From: Malus domestica | Taxonomy: Eukaryota; Streptophyta; Magnoliopsida; Rosales; Rosaceae | Reading direction: 5' to 3' | DNA length: 64,000 bases | Assembly (NCBI RefSeq): GCF_042453785.1 | Contig: NC_091674.1 | Location: forward strand, 17,767,001 to 17,831,000 | Part shown: positions 11,796 to 22,907 of the stretch, piece after piece | How positions within the stretch are numbered: the first letter of the stretch is position 1 | How the letters are laid out: each line of letters starts with the position of its first letter | The notes under the pieces: generated by a model | Database searches by the model: none | What the model saw: only the letters and a program-made list of their open reading frames with translations | Told to the model about the DNA's origin: nothing | Translations under genes and position numbers: made by a program

Positions 11796-12359
11796 TGGAT
11801 GCAAATTTCCCCCGTCTTCTCCTTTGATGAAAATGCACCTGCAAAATAATAACACCGAAGATTAAGGCCAAAAGCCTCATGCGCCCATGATGAATAGGGG
11901 GGCTTTGGCCGAAGAATCTTCAATGCCAAAGTTAGAATTTGAAAGAGAAAGTGTTTAAGAATTTGTGGGTGGAGAATGGCTTAGCTTTTTAGTTGGAAAA
12001 CATGACTATTTATAGGGGAGTGACTAGCCCTATTTGGAGAATAGGGGCCGGCCACATATGGTCAAATTGTGAGTATAATTGCAACATATTATGTGAAAAC
12101 CTTGCAATCAACTTGACAATTAATCCTAAATTGAATAGGAAAATTGGGAGTTACCTTTTGAGTGGGGATTTGATGAGGAGTGATGAGAATGATTTGAATA
12201 CATACCATTTTGATCACCTTTGACTCTTCCTTGATTGAGCCGTTATTGTCCATTGCATGCTCATGGGAATCTCAGTGTGCCTCGAGGGTAATTTTGTCCT
12301 TTTAACCCAAAAGTACACGTGTCACCTCCATAATTTTCTTGATTATTTTTTGCTCCACA
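11796..12359 (-). repeat. 5' LTR of Ty3 copy B, 564 bp
   Basis: Plus-strand boundaries are TGGATGCAAATTTCC at the low end and TTTTGCTCCACA at the high end, equivalent to the LTR at 5889-6475. The primer-binding region (11772-11795) follows in element orientation. The outer flank starts GTCAC at 12360; the partner TSD would be beyond position 1 or lost. Confidence 0.8.
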
Positions 12360-13190
12360 GTCACTATAACGCCAAATGACCGACCGACCCGTTAGCTCAG
12401 CAATATGATCGAGGTTGCTTCTTCTTTTGTGCCTATAAATAGAGCACAGTCCTTCAAGCTCAGGACCTTCTCAAATTCACTCTCTACAATTAAATAAAAC
12501 TTTGAGTGATTCTTCAATCAACCCAACTACCTTTTAGCACAAACACAATTACTCTTGAGCACAACTCTCTTACCTCTTCAGCTACAATCTCAAAGCCTTC
12601 TTTCGAAGAAAACACTACTTATGATCCTTGATATCAAAAAAATTTACAATTTTGCCACCCCTCGTGGTATAAGTAGGTTAATGTAATGTACAATTTGAAC
12701 CACCCAAATTTCCTCTCTGAGGGTGCATGTTTTGTACTAAGTCCAATCTGACACCATTGATTTCGGTGGACTCCTCTAGCTTTATCTTTCCCTCCATGGT
12801 CTAAATTTGGGGAGAATTTTACCGCTTTCTTTACATTTCTTGTCAATTTATATTTCAAGTTATATAGCTCGGCCAGTTGTCCTAGATTTTGCTTTTGTGA
12901 ACATTTGTAATATTGATTCCATCATGGAATGATTACATCCTGTTTCTCATTTTAGTTTCTATGTCACTTTCATTTACTTTTTAGGCAAGCATGGACAAAG
13001 TCACACTGAATTTTAAGTCCTCTTTGGCTCGAGGAACATAAAAAAACTTAACCAAACTAGCGTTCCACTCAATGCACAATCATTTGGTTAAGAAGTCTGA
13101 TGTTTTTTATTTGAACTTTGAACACATCTTAAACCACACTCATGCCTAAACAACTAAAAATGCTTAGATGTACTCGCAATTTTCACACTC
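12360..13190. other. Intergenic, possible promoter-like remnant, no gene recognised
   Basis: A TATA-like string CCTATAAATAGAG lies at about 12432-12444, followed by pyrimidine-rich, UTR-like sequence. No ORF with recognisable product follows. It may be an old LTR promoter or the start of a decayed gene; I cannot decide. Confidence 0.3.
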
Positions 13191-13197
13191 ACTGTAT

Positions 13198-13328
13198 GTT
13201 GGCAGCCTCCAACAGTGGTGCACCTATTCTCTCTCTCTCTCTCTCTCTTTGTCTCAAATCATCTCATGACATTGAAACCAAAAGTAATACTCGTGGCAAA
13301 TGTTGGCAGGCTCCAACAGTGGTGCACC

Positions 13329-13402
<74 letters not shown>

Positions 13403-13450
13403 AATCATCTTGTGACACTGAAACCAAAAGTAATACTCATGGCAAATACA
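13198..13450. repeat. Tandem duplication carrying two (CT)n microsatellites
   Basis: Two copies of a roughly 105 bp unit (GTTGGCAGCCTCCAACAGTGG to GTAATACTCGTGGCAAAT, then GTTGGCAGGCTCCAACAGTG onward) lie head to tail. The first has a short CT tract (13231-13249); the second has a tract of about 70 bp (13331-13401). Unequal slippage after duplication explains the difference. Confidence 0.85.
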
Positions 13451-13740
13451 TGTTGAACCTAATCCAGACTCCATCCAAATTTTGATACCAGCACAAGGGT
13501 TGGCAGCTGCCCACCTAGACTTGATTTTTGCCCACCCAAACCAAGGTAAGGCGAGACGGAATTGATGGCTGCCAGCCTAGGCAAGATCGGCAAGATCGGC
13601 AACGCAATGAATAAAATGACATGACTTTTTCTTATTTTTTTCAAACCTAAGACGAAACGACATTTTCGTCTATAGTATTTTTAAAAAAAAAGGAAATAGT
13701 CAGCTTTTCCATTTAAAAAGCTACATGCATTTGTTTTCAA

Positions 13741-13930
13741 CGGAAAATGATCCTCTCCGGATCCTCTTTGTGGGGATCCGAGGGATCAATCAATCGCATT
13801 CGTTCATTGTATATCATGTAGTCAGTTTTCGTTAGATACTATTTATATTTAATTTTAAATTTTAAATTTTAAATGATTTATAAACGCACGATATACAATG
13901 AACGGACATGATTGATTGATTATCATCTCC
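13741..13930 (+). repeat. Foldback/MITE-like element, member 1
   Basis: GATCCTCTCCGGATCC opens a roughly 190 bp stretch containing TTCGTTCATTGTATATC and its near inverse GATATACAATGAACGG at the far side, with an AT-rich centre. A second member of the same family, in opposite orientation, is at 46436-46634. The exact ends and TSD are not clear. Confidence 0.6.
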
Positions 13931-14394
13931 TCGACCTAATAGAAGGCGCCAGTTATTCCCTTTTTAATTTAATTTCAACCTAATTCACCTCTTCAACTCA
14001 AAACTCTTCATTCCAATTGTGAGGCTAAACCCACCTCTCCTTTTTAGGATAGATAATATCGTTTGTTCAAAAAAAAAATATTTCATTCCAAGTTTCTTTC
14101 CCAAACCTCTTTAGTGTCTTACCACTAAGATCCACCCACCAACGAAGCAAGTTGAGCAACTTAGTTAAGATTTAACAACACACGTAGTGTATAATCTTAT
14201 TACATTGGTTTTGGTGTTACCAACAAGAGATTAGAAGAAGAAAAAAAGTTTTGTCAAGGTAGGATACGTTTCCTATCATGAAGGCTTTTGGGTTTTGTTT
14301 TTTTTTTTTTTTTTAATTTAGTTAGATATGAGTTTGAGGAAGAAAAAGAAAAATAAGAAGGATGAAACAAAAAATTGAAGGAAAAAAAGGATTT

Positions 14395-14700
14395 GGTGAT
14401 TGGGGCTTCCGAAAAAAGGCGTTAGTTTCAGTTGGGCTTTCGAAGAAGATTAGCGTTTGTTTCAATTGGACTTTGAAAAAAGAGGCGTTAGTTCCAACAA
14501 ATTTATTTATTGAGCTTCCGAAAAGAGGCATTAGTTCCAATAATTATGATTTGTTAGTTGGGCTTTTGAAAAGAGGTGTTTGTTCTAGTTGGGCTTTCGA
14601 AAATATTGGTGCTAGTTCTAGCTGGACATTGGAAAATAGGCGTTAGTTCTTACAAATTGCGATTTGCTAAGCTTTCAAAAAATTGGCGTCAGTTTCAACG
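14395..14700 (+). repeat. Degenerate minisatellite, GGGCTTTCGAAAA-type units
   Basis: The motif GTTAGTTCCAA..TTGGGCTTTCGAAAA recurs about eight times at 30-60 bp spacing with many changes. It lies next to a homopurine/poly-T stretch (14299-14315). No function is evident. Confidence 0.55.
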
Positions 14701-14760
14701 TATCAATGAAGATTTCCTTCTTGGCAAACTCATAATTTCACACCATTAGTTTGGGGGGGG

Positions 14761-15021
14761 TGTTCGAAAATAAAAAGGGAACGTATTTTAGGGATATGAT
14801 TTAATTAGTGATTTTATATGATTTAATTAGGTTTGATATGATTTGATTTGGTTAGGTTTCCTTGTCTTGTTGACAAAGGTTTGTTTTGATTTATTTTCTA
14901 GTATTGCTCCTTTGTAATCTTATAAATGCCTCCTTATGGAGAAGAATAATTATGGATGTTGTTATTCAAGAATTGTGAGATTGTAGAGAATTCTAAGTTT
15001 ACCTTAAACCCTTTATTTTCA
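14761..15021 (+). repeat. Copia-type LTR fragment ending at a tRNA-Met primer site
   Basis: The stretch starts TGTTCGAAAATAAAAAG right after a G-rich run (TTGGGGGGGG) that looks like a polypurine tract, and ends TTTTCA directly before the primer site at 15025. A G-run on the left and a primer site on the right is the wrong pairing for one simple element, so two elements have probably been joined here. Confidence 0.5.
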
Positions 15022-15024
15022 ACT

Positions 15025-15041
15025 TGGTATCAGAGCCAGCG
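15025..15041 (+). other. Primer-binding site, tRNA-iMet type
   Basis: TGGTATCAGAGCCAGCG matches the canonical plant retrotransposon primer site complementary to the 3' end of initiator tRNA-Met. Confidence 0.75.
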
Positions 15042-15402
15042 AACGGGCCCGCACTGTACTGCCACGTGATGGGTGGGTCATCTTGGCCCAGCGCAATGAT
15101 GGTGGGTCCTTTGGCCCTGCGTGTAGGGTGAGTCTCCTTGGCTCCACGTGGTTGCCGATGTGTGGATCTCCACATGTGACCCACAAAATGTCTCACGTGC
15201 GAGGGCGTGTTGAATCCCACATCGGTCATACGGAAAGGAAAAAACCAATTTAAATAGGATTACCCTACTCTAACTAACACCGAGACCTTTTGTGATAAAC
15301 CCCACACCTGACCGATTGTGCAACTGGTAATTACCAAATTGGGGACAGTATCGGTGTTGGTGGAAGTGGGCCTTTGGCCCTTCTCTCTGATAATTCTACA
15401 AA
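15042..15402 (+). mobile_element. TRIM-like internal domain and 3' LTR start
   Basis: About 165 bp of GC-rich non-coding DNA separates the primer site from a purine tract (GCGAGGGCG, 15199-15207), followed by an LTR-like start TGTTGAATCCCACATCGG at 15208. So short an internal domain is typical of terminal-repeat retrotransposons in miniature. The matching 5' LTR is not present upstream. The right border near 15402 is a guess. Confidence 0.4.
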
Positions 15403-15775
15403 GTTTACTTCACAATAAAATGGGAGATCAATGGTTGAGTGATAGCTTGCTTGTTTATATTGAGAAAGTTGTTTTTGCTTATATTGGATGTTCCTAAAAG
15501 TTGTTTTTGTTTTAACAAGACAAACATGAACCCAAAAATCCACCCTTTGAATTTGGCCGAATTTCCCAACATACATGGCACCAAATTTTAGTTCCAATAT
15601 TCATGCTTAAATGAACTACATCTACAACATTTGAGATGCTAAATTTTCAAGCAAAATTTATATTCAAAAGCAAGAACAAAGCTTGTACCATTTACAACAT
15701 TTAAATCACAAACCATGAAAAACACAAAACCCAAAAGGATTCACCATAAACTAGACCTAGGCTCTTGATACCACT
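15403..15775 (-). mobile_element. Internal leader of a minus-strand Copia element with tRNA-Met primer site
   Basis: CTCTTGATACCACTT (15762-15776) is the reverse complement of AAGTGGTATCAAGAG, an initiator-tRNA-Met-type primer site read on the minus strand. It abuts the LTR at 15776-17643. Only a few hundred bases of non-coding leader remain before unrelated repeat sequence; no gag is seen. Confidence 0.55.
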
Positions 15776-17643
15776 TGAAGGAAAAATTTTGTCCTAGCTA
15801 AGAACATGTGAGAATATTTGAACACATAAGCAAACTATTAACACATTAAAGTAGGCATGCATTCAAAAACAATTCTAAAACCCATGACTTTCAAAGCCTA
15901 GGGAATGGTGAACCACAAGACTCTTTAACAATATTAAAAAGAAGGAAGGATTTAGAGATTCATTACCCTTGAAGCTCATCCTTGTTTACACAAGGGATTT
16001 ACCCAAGTGGAGGGCCTTCAAGTCACCTCCTAGTTCCTTGGATCTTCCTTGTGTTTTTCTTCCTTTTGATGCTCCTTTGCTCCTTGAGGATGTGAGGAAA
16101 GGATCTCCAAGAACACCAAAGATTTGGTGTCTCTAAGTCTCCACACCAAGGATGAGGTGTGAAGATGAAATGGATGACTTAGAGAAGAAAAGATTGCTAG
16201 CTAATTCTTCCCTAAGTGGCCGGCCTCCTTTTAGAGACAAAGAGAGAAAGTGTTTCTCTTCTTTGCCTCAAGAAAACCCTAATGAGAAAAAGCTATAAAG
16301 TTGACTTTATACTACATCACATGTGAGTGGCAAACTTGTAATTAATTCAAGTTTGCATCCACTCACCCTTATGGCCGGCCTTGTCTTTGTTATTGGGCTA
16401 ATTGCCCATTTTGTTTTAGTTGTCATACAACTTAAACATAATAGGCCTTGTGGACCAAAACACTTTTGGGCCCTGAAAACCCAAAACCAACTTAAAAGCC
16501 CAATACGAACCTTTCGTAAAATTAATTAACTAATTAATTAATCTTGACCATTCTCAATTAAACCATTTAATCGTTTATCCATCTCATTTATATTTCTTCA
16601 CTTTCATCCTTACTCGGTGTACGATCCATTAGGTTCCAATTAGCGAGGCAGTGGGCGATTGTTACTCTTAATGATCGATTGTGAATTGAAACAACATTTT
16701 AATTCTCCTTTTGTTGAAGATTAGTGTTTGCTAATCTTCAGGGCTTCCACAAACCATGAGTGACACCTAGCAGTATGTCATGGATACCCAAGCTAAGTAG
16801 AAGTGGTTGGAGAACCTATCCAGTTACAATTAAAATGCAATATGGTCCTTCTCTAATACAATACTCTTAATCACATTGTTTGAGTGATAGTTTGTTTCAT
16901 GTCTACTATCCAATGTAATACTTCTTTATATGATTCAATTGAATATGATTTGGAACAAACTTCCTAAGTCATATTCATATGTTTTGGCCAAAGACTCCCA
17001 AATCATATCTTGGAGTATTCTCCCTCCATCATGGAAGGTTAGAGATCTCTTGTTGTGCATTCATATGCCTACATGACTAGATATCTTGACCCCAACAATG
17101 CCGCGGACACTCTCGATGGAATGCCTTTGACATGATCAAAGATCAAGGACCTAACCATTAGACATCTATGATGCCTTAGGTCAAAAGACTACTTTGCATA
17201 TTGCAACTAATGAGTTCTTAAATGACATGTATGTTTGAACTCTCTTTTGATCGTTGTTCAGTGTACTCGATTACCCTTTCAAGCACCTACGTGTTTGTCT
17301 TAGTGTCCAACACTAAATGACTTGAGACTAGTCATACTCACACTTGAGTTGACATAACACATACTAACCTTAGCGGATTGTCAATGCTCAATTGGCAATC
17401 CTATGGCTAGGAACGTTTTAGGAATGAACATAAGAGAAATGTCTCGTTAATCTAACTTACTTAGATCACTTATCTCTTAGATTAAATACTTTCCTTGGAT
17501 TCCCTTATTGCTTAAACACATGATACAATAAATAGTGATTAACAATAAGCTTTGCCCTTCATTAAACATATAATAGTTTAATACAATAAGTATTCCAAAA
17601 GCCATTACATCAAATGAGTGGCTTTATGGGCATACTTTCAACA
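15776..17643 (-). repeat. Long (1868 bp) Copia-type LTR
   Basis: On the minus strand it begins TGTTGAAAGTATGCCCATAA and ends CCTTCA, with the primer site immediately beyond. The start resembles a widespread plant Copia LTR. A TATA-like TATAAAG lies on the minus strand near 16300. The partner LTR is not in this window, so the element is truncated. Confidence 0.65.
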
Positions 17644-17699
17644 CCTCAAGCCTTAAGGGTAACTGAGAATAACTGAGGCAGCCACCCCGCCCCCGATGT

Positions 17700-18288
17700 T
17701 TCCAATTTGTTTGTCTATTGCCAAATTCTTGTAGAAAACAAAAATGGTACCAACATATTTGACTAGTTCAATTCACTCCAAAACTCAATGAAACGATAGC
17801 CAATAATTCCATAGCTCAAGCCAGAAGAATAATACCAATACAATCATTAATAGTACCATGGAGTGCAGCCTTCCACTCAATTTCCTCACCTGCAAGCACT
17901 GGGAGTGAGGAGACTATGGCTTGGTACCAATCTTCTTTTGTAAAAGATAAGTCATGGACAGAAGGAACAACTAAATCCACCTTAGTGAGCAATGCCAATT
18001 GACTAGGCTATTTGTGGTTGTTGTTTTCAATGGTTTGTGTGATCTTCTTTATCCTCCTAGCTCAACATTTTCTCAACATTGCCCATATTTTTCACAACCA
18101 CGTATACTAGATGCAAACTCATTCCCCCAAAACCAACATTCTTTGAAAGTGTGTTGTCAAGTGCTTCCATGAGTATGACAACAGACTCGCATTTGCAAAT
18201 TGATGCAATGAAATCGGTAACCATTGAAACAATATGTGTTAATTTATTTGTGTGAGTGAGGTTAACAACCTGTTCACCTAAACGTATC
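17700..18288 (-). pseudogene. Interrupted gene of unknown function, downstream part
   Basis: The minus strand is open from the Copia insertion point at 18288 down to about 18060 (residues such as LGEQVVNLTHTNKL and MEALDNTLSKNVGFGGMSL). It continues in other frames through 17998-17816 (VDLVVPSVHDLSFTKEDWY). It reads on in frame from the segment at 23345-23741 once the transposon and one TSD copy are set aside. I do not recognise the family. It looks like an all-helical repeat or scaffold-type protein, but that is only an impression. Confidence 0.6.
18284..18288. other. TSD of the Copia element, left copy (gtatc)
   Basis: The 5 bp GTATC immediately precedes the 5' LTR and is repeated exactly at 23345-23349 after the 3' LTR. 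Confidence 0.85.
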
Positions 18289-18693
18289 TGTTAGAGTGTA
18301 AATTGTGATCTGATATGGTAGTGGTAGTTCTAGCTCATATTGCTAGAATAATTAGCTAAATGTTGATTTGGTTGTATCCTTCTTATTTGAGTCTCATAGC
18401 CAAGTGTCTACATCTCATAAGGTGTAAGATGGAGGGCTGAGATTGTCCTTGTTGTATTTTGAATATTGCCAAAAGAACCGTTAGAATATGGGGGTAATAT
18501 TCCTACTCTCTCTCTAGTGGATGTCATGGTGAATGTGTGTGAATGAAAGAATCAGAGTCACATTCTCTGTTGCTTCTCTCCTCTCTCTTCTCTCTCACAT
18601 CATCATCTTCCATCTTTGTACTAGAATTCTTCTAAATTCCTTGTGAATCTATATAGTCATAGCTCACAGTGTACTGATTTATTTACTCTAACA
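18289..18693 (+). repeat. 5' LTR of Copia element (405 bp)
   Basis: Starts TGTTAGAG and ends CTCTAACA, a perfect 8 bp terminal inverted repeat. It shares its sequence with 22908-23344, which is 32 bp longer because of small indels, including a GTCTTAAGTAAGCAAGTT-like segment present only in the 3' copy near 23015. Confidence 0.9.
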
Positions 18694-18709
18694 TGGCCTC
18701 AAAGCCAGG
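18694..18709 (+). other. Copia primer-binding site (diverged tRNA-Met type)
   Basis: TGGCCTCAAAGCCAGG directly after the LTR corresponds to TGGTATCAGAGCCAGG with several changes. Confidence 0.7.
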
Positions 18710-18811
18710 TTCAGTTTGAAAACTCTGGTCTTTGATTTTGTGAGTGTTCATTCTCACAACATCTCATTGCAGAAAAATCATGGAAAGCGAGAGGTGCGAT
18801 CTTAGTCTAAC

Positions 18812-19760
18812 ATGGTTGGGTCTGGTGGAGGGGAGCTTCGAGCTCCGATATTCAACGGATAGAACTTTGATTTCTGGCAAATTTGAATGAAAATAATTTT
18901 CCAATCTCACGAGTTATGGAGTATTGTTAAGACTGGTTTTTCTTCTCCAGCAAAGGGGAGGAAGAGATACAGAGGAGGAGATGAAGTTGTATCGTGAAAA
19001 TTTGGTCAAAGATGCAAGGGCTCTTGGAATCATTCAAGGAGCCGTATCAAATCAAATTTTTCCATGCATTGCAACTCTAGAAACTGGAAAAGCCCCATGG
19101 GATATTCTGAAGCAAGAGTTCGTAGAAGACAAACAAGTACGATCTATGAAATTATAGGGTCTTTGTCGTGATTTTGAGTATACTCATATGAGTAAAGGTG
19201 AATCTCTAACTGCATATTTGGCTAGGTTGTTTGATTTGATAAACCAAATGAAAAGTTATGGAGAAGATCTTAGTAATCAGAGAATTGTGCAAAAGTTGTT
19301 TATCAGTTTACCTAAAACATATGATAGTATAGCTTCTGTTATAGAGAATACTAAAGATATTGAAGTGATTGATGCTCAAGATGTGGTTGCTATATTGAAA
19401 GGGTATGAAGTGAAGCTAGCTAGACATGGAGAAAGTAGTACTAAGCGTGCATTTGCAAGTCTGAATATCTCATCTAAGAATGGTAAATTTGGTAATCAAA
19501 ATACCAATGCTGGTGGAACAAAATTTCAGAAGAACTTCAAGTCCAAAGGGAAACAGTGAAATAACAAATCCAAATGGAAACAATGGAATAACAAGTCCAC
19601 TCCAGGTGTAAGAAATGAAACTAGCAACATTGATGGTGCTTGCAAATACTATGATAAGCTACACTATGGAGAGTGTTGGTTGAAAGGGAAGATCAAATTT
19701 CATAAGTGTGGCAAACTTGGCCATATTGCCAGAGTCTGCAATCTCAATAAGAATGTTCAG
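18812..19760 (+). pseudogene. Copia gag
   Basis: A start at 18812 gives an N-terminus of the UBN2/gag type with two early nonsense codons (after FNG and after FWQI), then ORFs 18924-19157 and 19188-19559 (SKGESLTAYLARLFDLINQM, IEVIDAQDVVAILKGYEVKL). The zinc knuckle at about 19695-19740 reads HKCGKLGHIARVC. The first Cys of the CX2CX4HX4C pattern is replaced, so the nucleocapsid finger is damaged. The normal role is particle assembly and RNA packaging. Confidence 0.8.
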
Positions 19761-20237
19761 CAAGGGAATTTTGCAAACAAAGTGGAGGAACCTAGAAACC
19801 TTTTATTGGTTAAACAAACAACTGAAATGAAAGCTATGAGTGACATTTGGTATATAGACAGTGGATGTAGCAATCATATGACCTCCAAAGAGGATCTACT
19901 TGTGGACATTGACAAAAGTATAAAAGCAAAAGTGCAAGTTGGCACAGGGGTTCTAGTTGATGTGAAAGGCATAGGAACTTTTGTTATTGACACTAAGAAG
20001 GGAAAGAGGTATATAAGAGAAGTCATGCTAGTACCTAGACTTGCAGAGAATTTACTCAGCGTCGGACAGATGACAGAACATAGGTATTTTCTGGTGTTTA
20101 ATGACTATAAGGGGGAAATTTTTTATTACAGAACACTAACAAACTTAGTGGTTAGTGTGAAGCAAAAGGGGAACAAGTGCTTTCCACTTGTGTTCAAATC
20201 CAATAATCAATGGGTATTAAAGGCTAATGTGCATTAG
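19761..20237 (+). pseudogene. Copia protease
   Basis: The ORF 19680-20237 continues from the zinc knuckle into WYIDSGCSNHMTSKEDL (from about 19849), the classic Copia aspartic protease active site D-S-G, followed by GIGTFVIDTKKGKRYIREV and VPRLAENLLSVGQM. The protease segment is open over its length, though it sits between frame breaks. Confidence 0.85.
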
Positions 20238-20239
20238 TG

Positions 20240-21173
20240 AGCTACAATGTGGCATAAAAGGTTTCGACACCTGAATTATAGGAGTCTGAAGTAATTGCAG
20301 GAACATGATATAGTTCTTGGATTACTTGTGATGCATGACGGTAAAGGTGTGTAAGGATGTGCATTGGGGAAGAATCACATGGAATCTTTTCCAAAAGAAT
20401 CAACTTGGATAGCAAAGATGCCATTGGAGCTAATACACTCAGATGTGTGTGGCCCTATGCAAACACCAATAGTGAGTGGAAATAGGTACTTCATCACATT
20501 CATTGATGACTACTCGAGGATGTGCTGGATCTATTTCTTGAGACACAAGTCAGAAGTCTTCCATGTGTTCAAGAAATTTAAAGCTATGGTAGAACTCCAA
20601 AGTGGCTATTATGTGAAGAAATTGAGAACAGATAGGGGAGGAGAGTTCACTTTAAGTGAGTTTGAAAAGTTCTGTGAATCTTTGGGGTTGGAGAGGCAAC
20701 TCACTGTTGTATATTCTCCGCAACAGAATGGAGTTGTACAAACGAAAAACAAAACTATAGTGGAGATGGCTAAATACATGCTGCATGATAAAGGTCTTCC
20801 ATATAATATATGGGGTGAAGCAGTGAACACATTTGTGTATTTACTAAACAGATGCCCCACAAAAGCATTGGAAAATATTATACCCTTTGAGAAGTTCAGT
20901 GGAAGAAAACCTGGAATTAAACACTTGAGAATGTTTGGCTCAGTGTGTTATTCTCTTATTCGAGGAAATCTGAGAAATAAACTTGAAGAAACTAGTGTCA
21001 TTGGTATCTTCATTGGATATGGCACTTGTGAGAAAAGGTATAGAGTGGTTAATCCTGAAACACAGAAGGTGATGCTCTTAAAGGATGTGATTTTGAAGAG
21101 AATGGCAAATGGGACTGGGAGAAACATAAAGTCAAGGAAGTGTGCATTCCCTTTTCTGCAAATGAATATCTAG
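20240..21173 (+). pseudogene. Copia GAG-pre-integrase and integrase
   Basis: A pre-integrase stretch (MWHKRFRHLNYRSLK) follows 20237 but hits a stop. ORF 20364-21173 then holds the integrase core: LELIHSDVCGPMQTP (first Asp), YFITFIDDYSRMCWIYFL, KLRTDRGGEFTLSEFEKFC (second Asp) and the catalytic Glu region. In SPQQNGVVQTKNKTIVEMAK the usual Glu before RKN is changed (VVQTKNKT for VAERKNRT). It ends in a stop at 21171-21173. Confidence 0.85.
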
Positions 21174-21200
21174 AATGAAGTTAATGAAGATCCATACTTC

Positions 21201-22480
21201 ATGGAACAGGTTCTATCTGGAGGTTCTCAAATTCAAATTGATGGCTCTCCAACTACTATTTCTGGTGAATCAAGCAGTTCAATTTCTACACCTCAATTTG
21301 ATGATACTACATTGAGATATAGAAACTTGAGTGAGATTTATGAGAGATGTCATGTGTGTATCATTGAACCAGAGTGCTATAATGAAGCTGCACAAGATGA
21401 AGCATGGAAGAAGGCAATGGAATATGAAATTGGTATGATTTAGAAGAATCAAACTTGGAAACTGGCAAGAAGACCATCTAATAAGCCTATGATTGGGGTG
21501 AAATGGGTGTATAAAATGAAGTTGAATTTAGATGGCTCAATTCAAAAGAACAAAGTCAAGCTTGTTGCAAAAGGTTATGCACAAAAGCCTAGGGTAGATT
21601 ATAATGAAACCTTTGCACCTGTTGCAAGGTTAAACACAACAAGGACTCTGATTGCACTAGCTGCAAAGAACAAATGGAAGCTATTTCAACTAGATGTGAA
21701 ATCAGCCTTCTTAAATGGTGTGCTAGAAGAAGATGTGTATGTAGATCAGCCAAATGGGTTCATTGTGAAATGAGAGGAGGATAAGCTTTACAAATTACAC
21801 AAAGCCTTGTATGGTTTAAAGCAGGGACCTAGGGCCTAGTATGGAGAGATAAATTCATACTTTGCACTGTATGGTTTCAAAAGGACCACTAGTGAGGCAA
21901 CACTGTATACTAAGTGTAGAGGAGACTCAAGGATGATTATAGTATCAATTTATGTTGATGATATAATATACACTGGAAGTTGTCAAGGGTTAATGGATGA
22001 ATTCAAAGCTAATATGATGCATAGATATAAGATGATCGATCTGGGACTTTTACTTCATTTCCTTGGTATGGGAGTAATGCAAACTGAAGAATGCATTTTC
22101 ATACACCAGAGAAAGTATGCCTCATCTTTGTTAAAGAAATTTGGACTCCAGGATTGTAAACTTGTGAGCACTCCACTGGTACCAAGTGATAAACTTAGGA
22201 AAGAATATGAAAGTGGAGATGCAGATGAACCTCAGTATAGAAAAATTGTACACAATTTGTTGTATCTCGCATCAACTAGACCTAACATAATGTATGTTGC
22301 ATGTTTGTTAGCAAGGTTCATGCACTGTCCTACTAACAAGCATTATGGGACAGCAAAGAGAGTTCTAAGATATGTTCAAGGGACTCTTGATTTTGGCTTG
22401 GAGTACAAGAAAGGTAAAGGAGCAATTTTGATAGGATTATGTGTGATAGTGATTGGAATGGTTCAAAAGAAGACATGAAA
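21201..22480 (+). pseudogene. Copia reverse transcriptase
   Basis: Successive ORFs (21201-21443, 21489-21773, 21933-22478) cover the RT domain: IGVKWVYKMKLNLDGSIQKN, YAQKPRVDYNETFAPVARL, LFQLDVKSAFLNGVLEEDV, and the intact catalytic box IYVDDII near 21950. In-frame stops at 21441, 21771 and 22476 and a frame change at 21774-21932 disable it. The enzyme would copy element RNA to DNA. Confidence 0.9.
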
Positions 22481-22670
22481 AGCACATCTGGGTATGCTTT
22501 TACCTTTGGCAATGGAGTTTTCTCTTGCACTTCAATTAAACAACAATGTGTTGCTTTATCCACAGCTGAAGCAGAGTATATTAGTGCATCTAAGGCAACA
22601 GCATAGGCTACTTGGCTAAGGTTTGTTCTGAAGGACTTTGGTGAAGTGCAATATGTTGCAACACAATGAA
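22400..22670 (+). pseudogene. Copia RNase H
   Basis: In a frame different from the preceding RT ORF, the sequence reads KSTSGYAFTFGNGVFSCTSI, KQQCVALSTAEAEYISASKA, then a stop in place of the Glu/Trp-type residue, then ATWLR. These are standard Copia RNase H motifs including the catalytic Glu in AEAEY. Confidence 0.8.
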
Positions 22671-22897
22671 CTATGACAATACTTTAGTCATAGTTATCAC
22701 TAAGAATCCTATCTTTCATAAAAAAAAAAAAAAACCAAGCATATAAACAGAAGGTACCACTTCATTGCAGCAAGGAGTGATCTATTTGGTTCACTATCCT
22801 ACAAAGGAGTGAGTTGCTGATATCTTTACAAAGGCATTAGCAAATGAGCTATTCACCTATCTCATAGAACTTCTTGGAGTGAAGTCAGTTCACAATT

Positions 22898-22907
22898 TAA
22901 AGGGGGC
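22898..22907 (+). other. Polypurine tract of Copia element
   Basis: AAAGGGGGC immediately upstream of the 3' LTR start TGTTATG; the normal site of plus-strand priming. Confidence 0.75.

Larger units (their letters stand above)
6476..12359 (-). mobile_element. Ty3/Gypsy (Tat-like) retrotransposon, copy B, integrase end deleted
   Basis: Same family and orientation as copy A: LTR 12359-11796, gag, protease, reverse transcriptase, RNase H and aRNH. The internal region stops at 6476, at the point equivalent to about 795-800 of copy A, so the integrase and the true 3' untranslated region are missing. The junction carries a short CCACA-GTAG similarity to the copy A sequence CCACATGTAG at 790-799, compatible with deletion by recombination at microhomology. 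Confidence 0.8.

Noticed and set aside
13142..13485. ORFs rich in Leu-Ser repeats
   Set aside because: Translations of the CT microsatellite.
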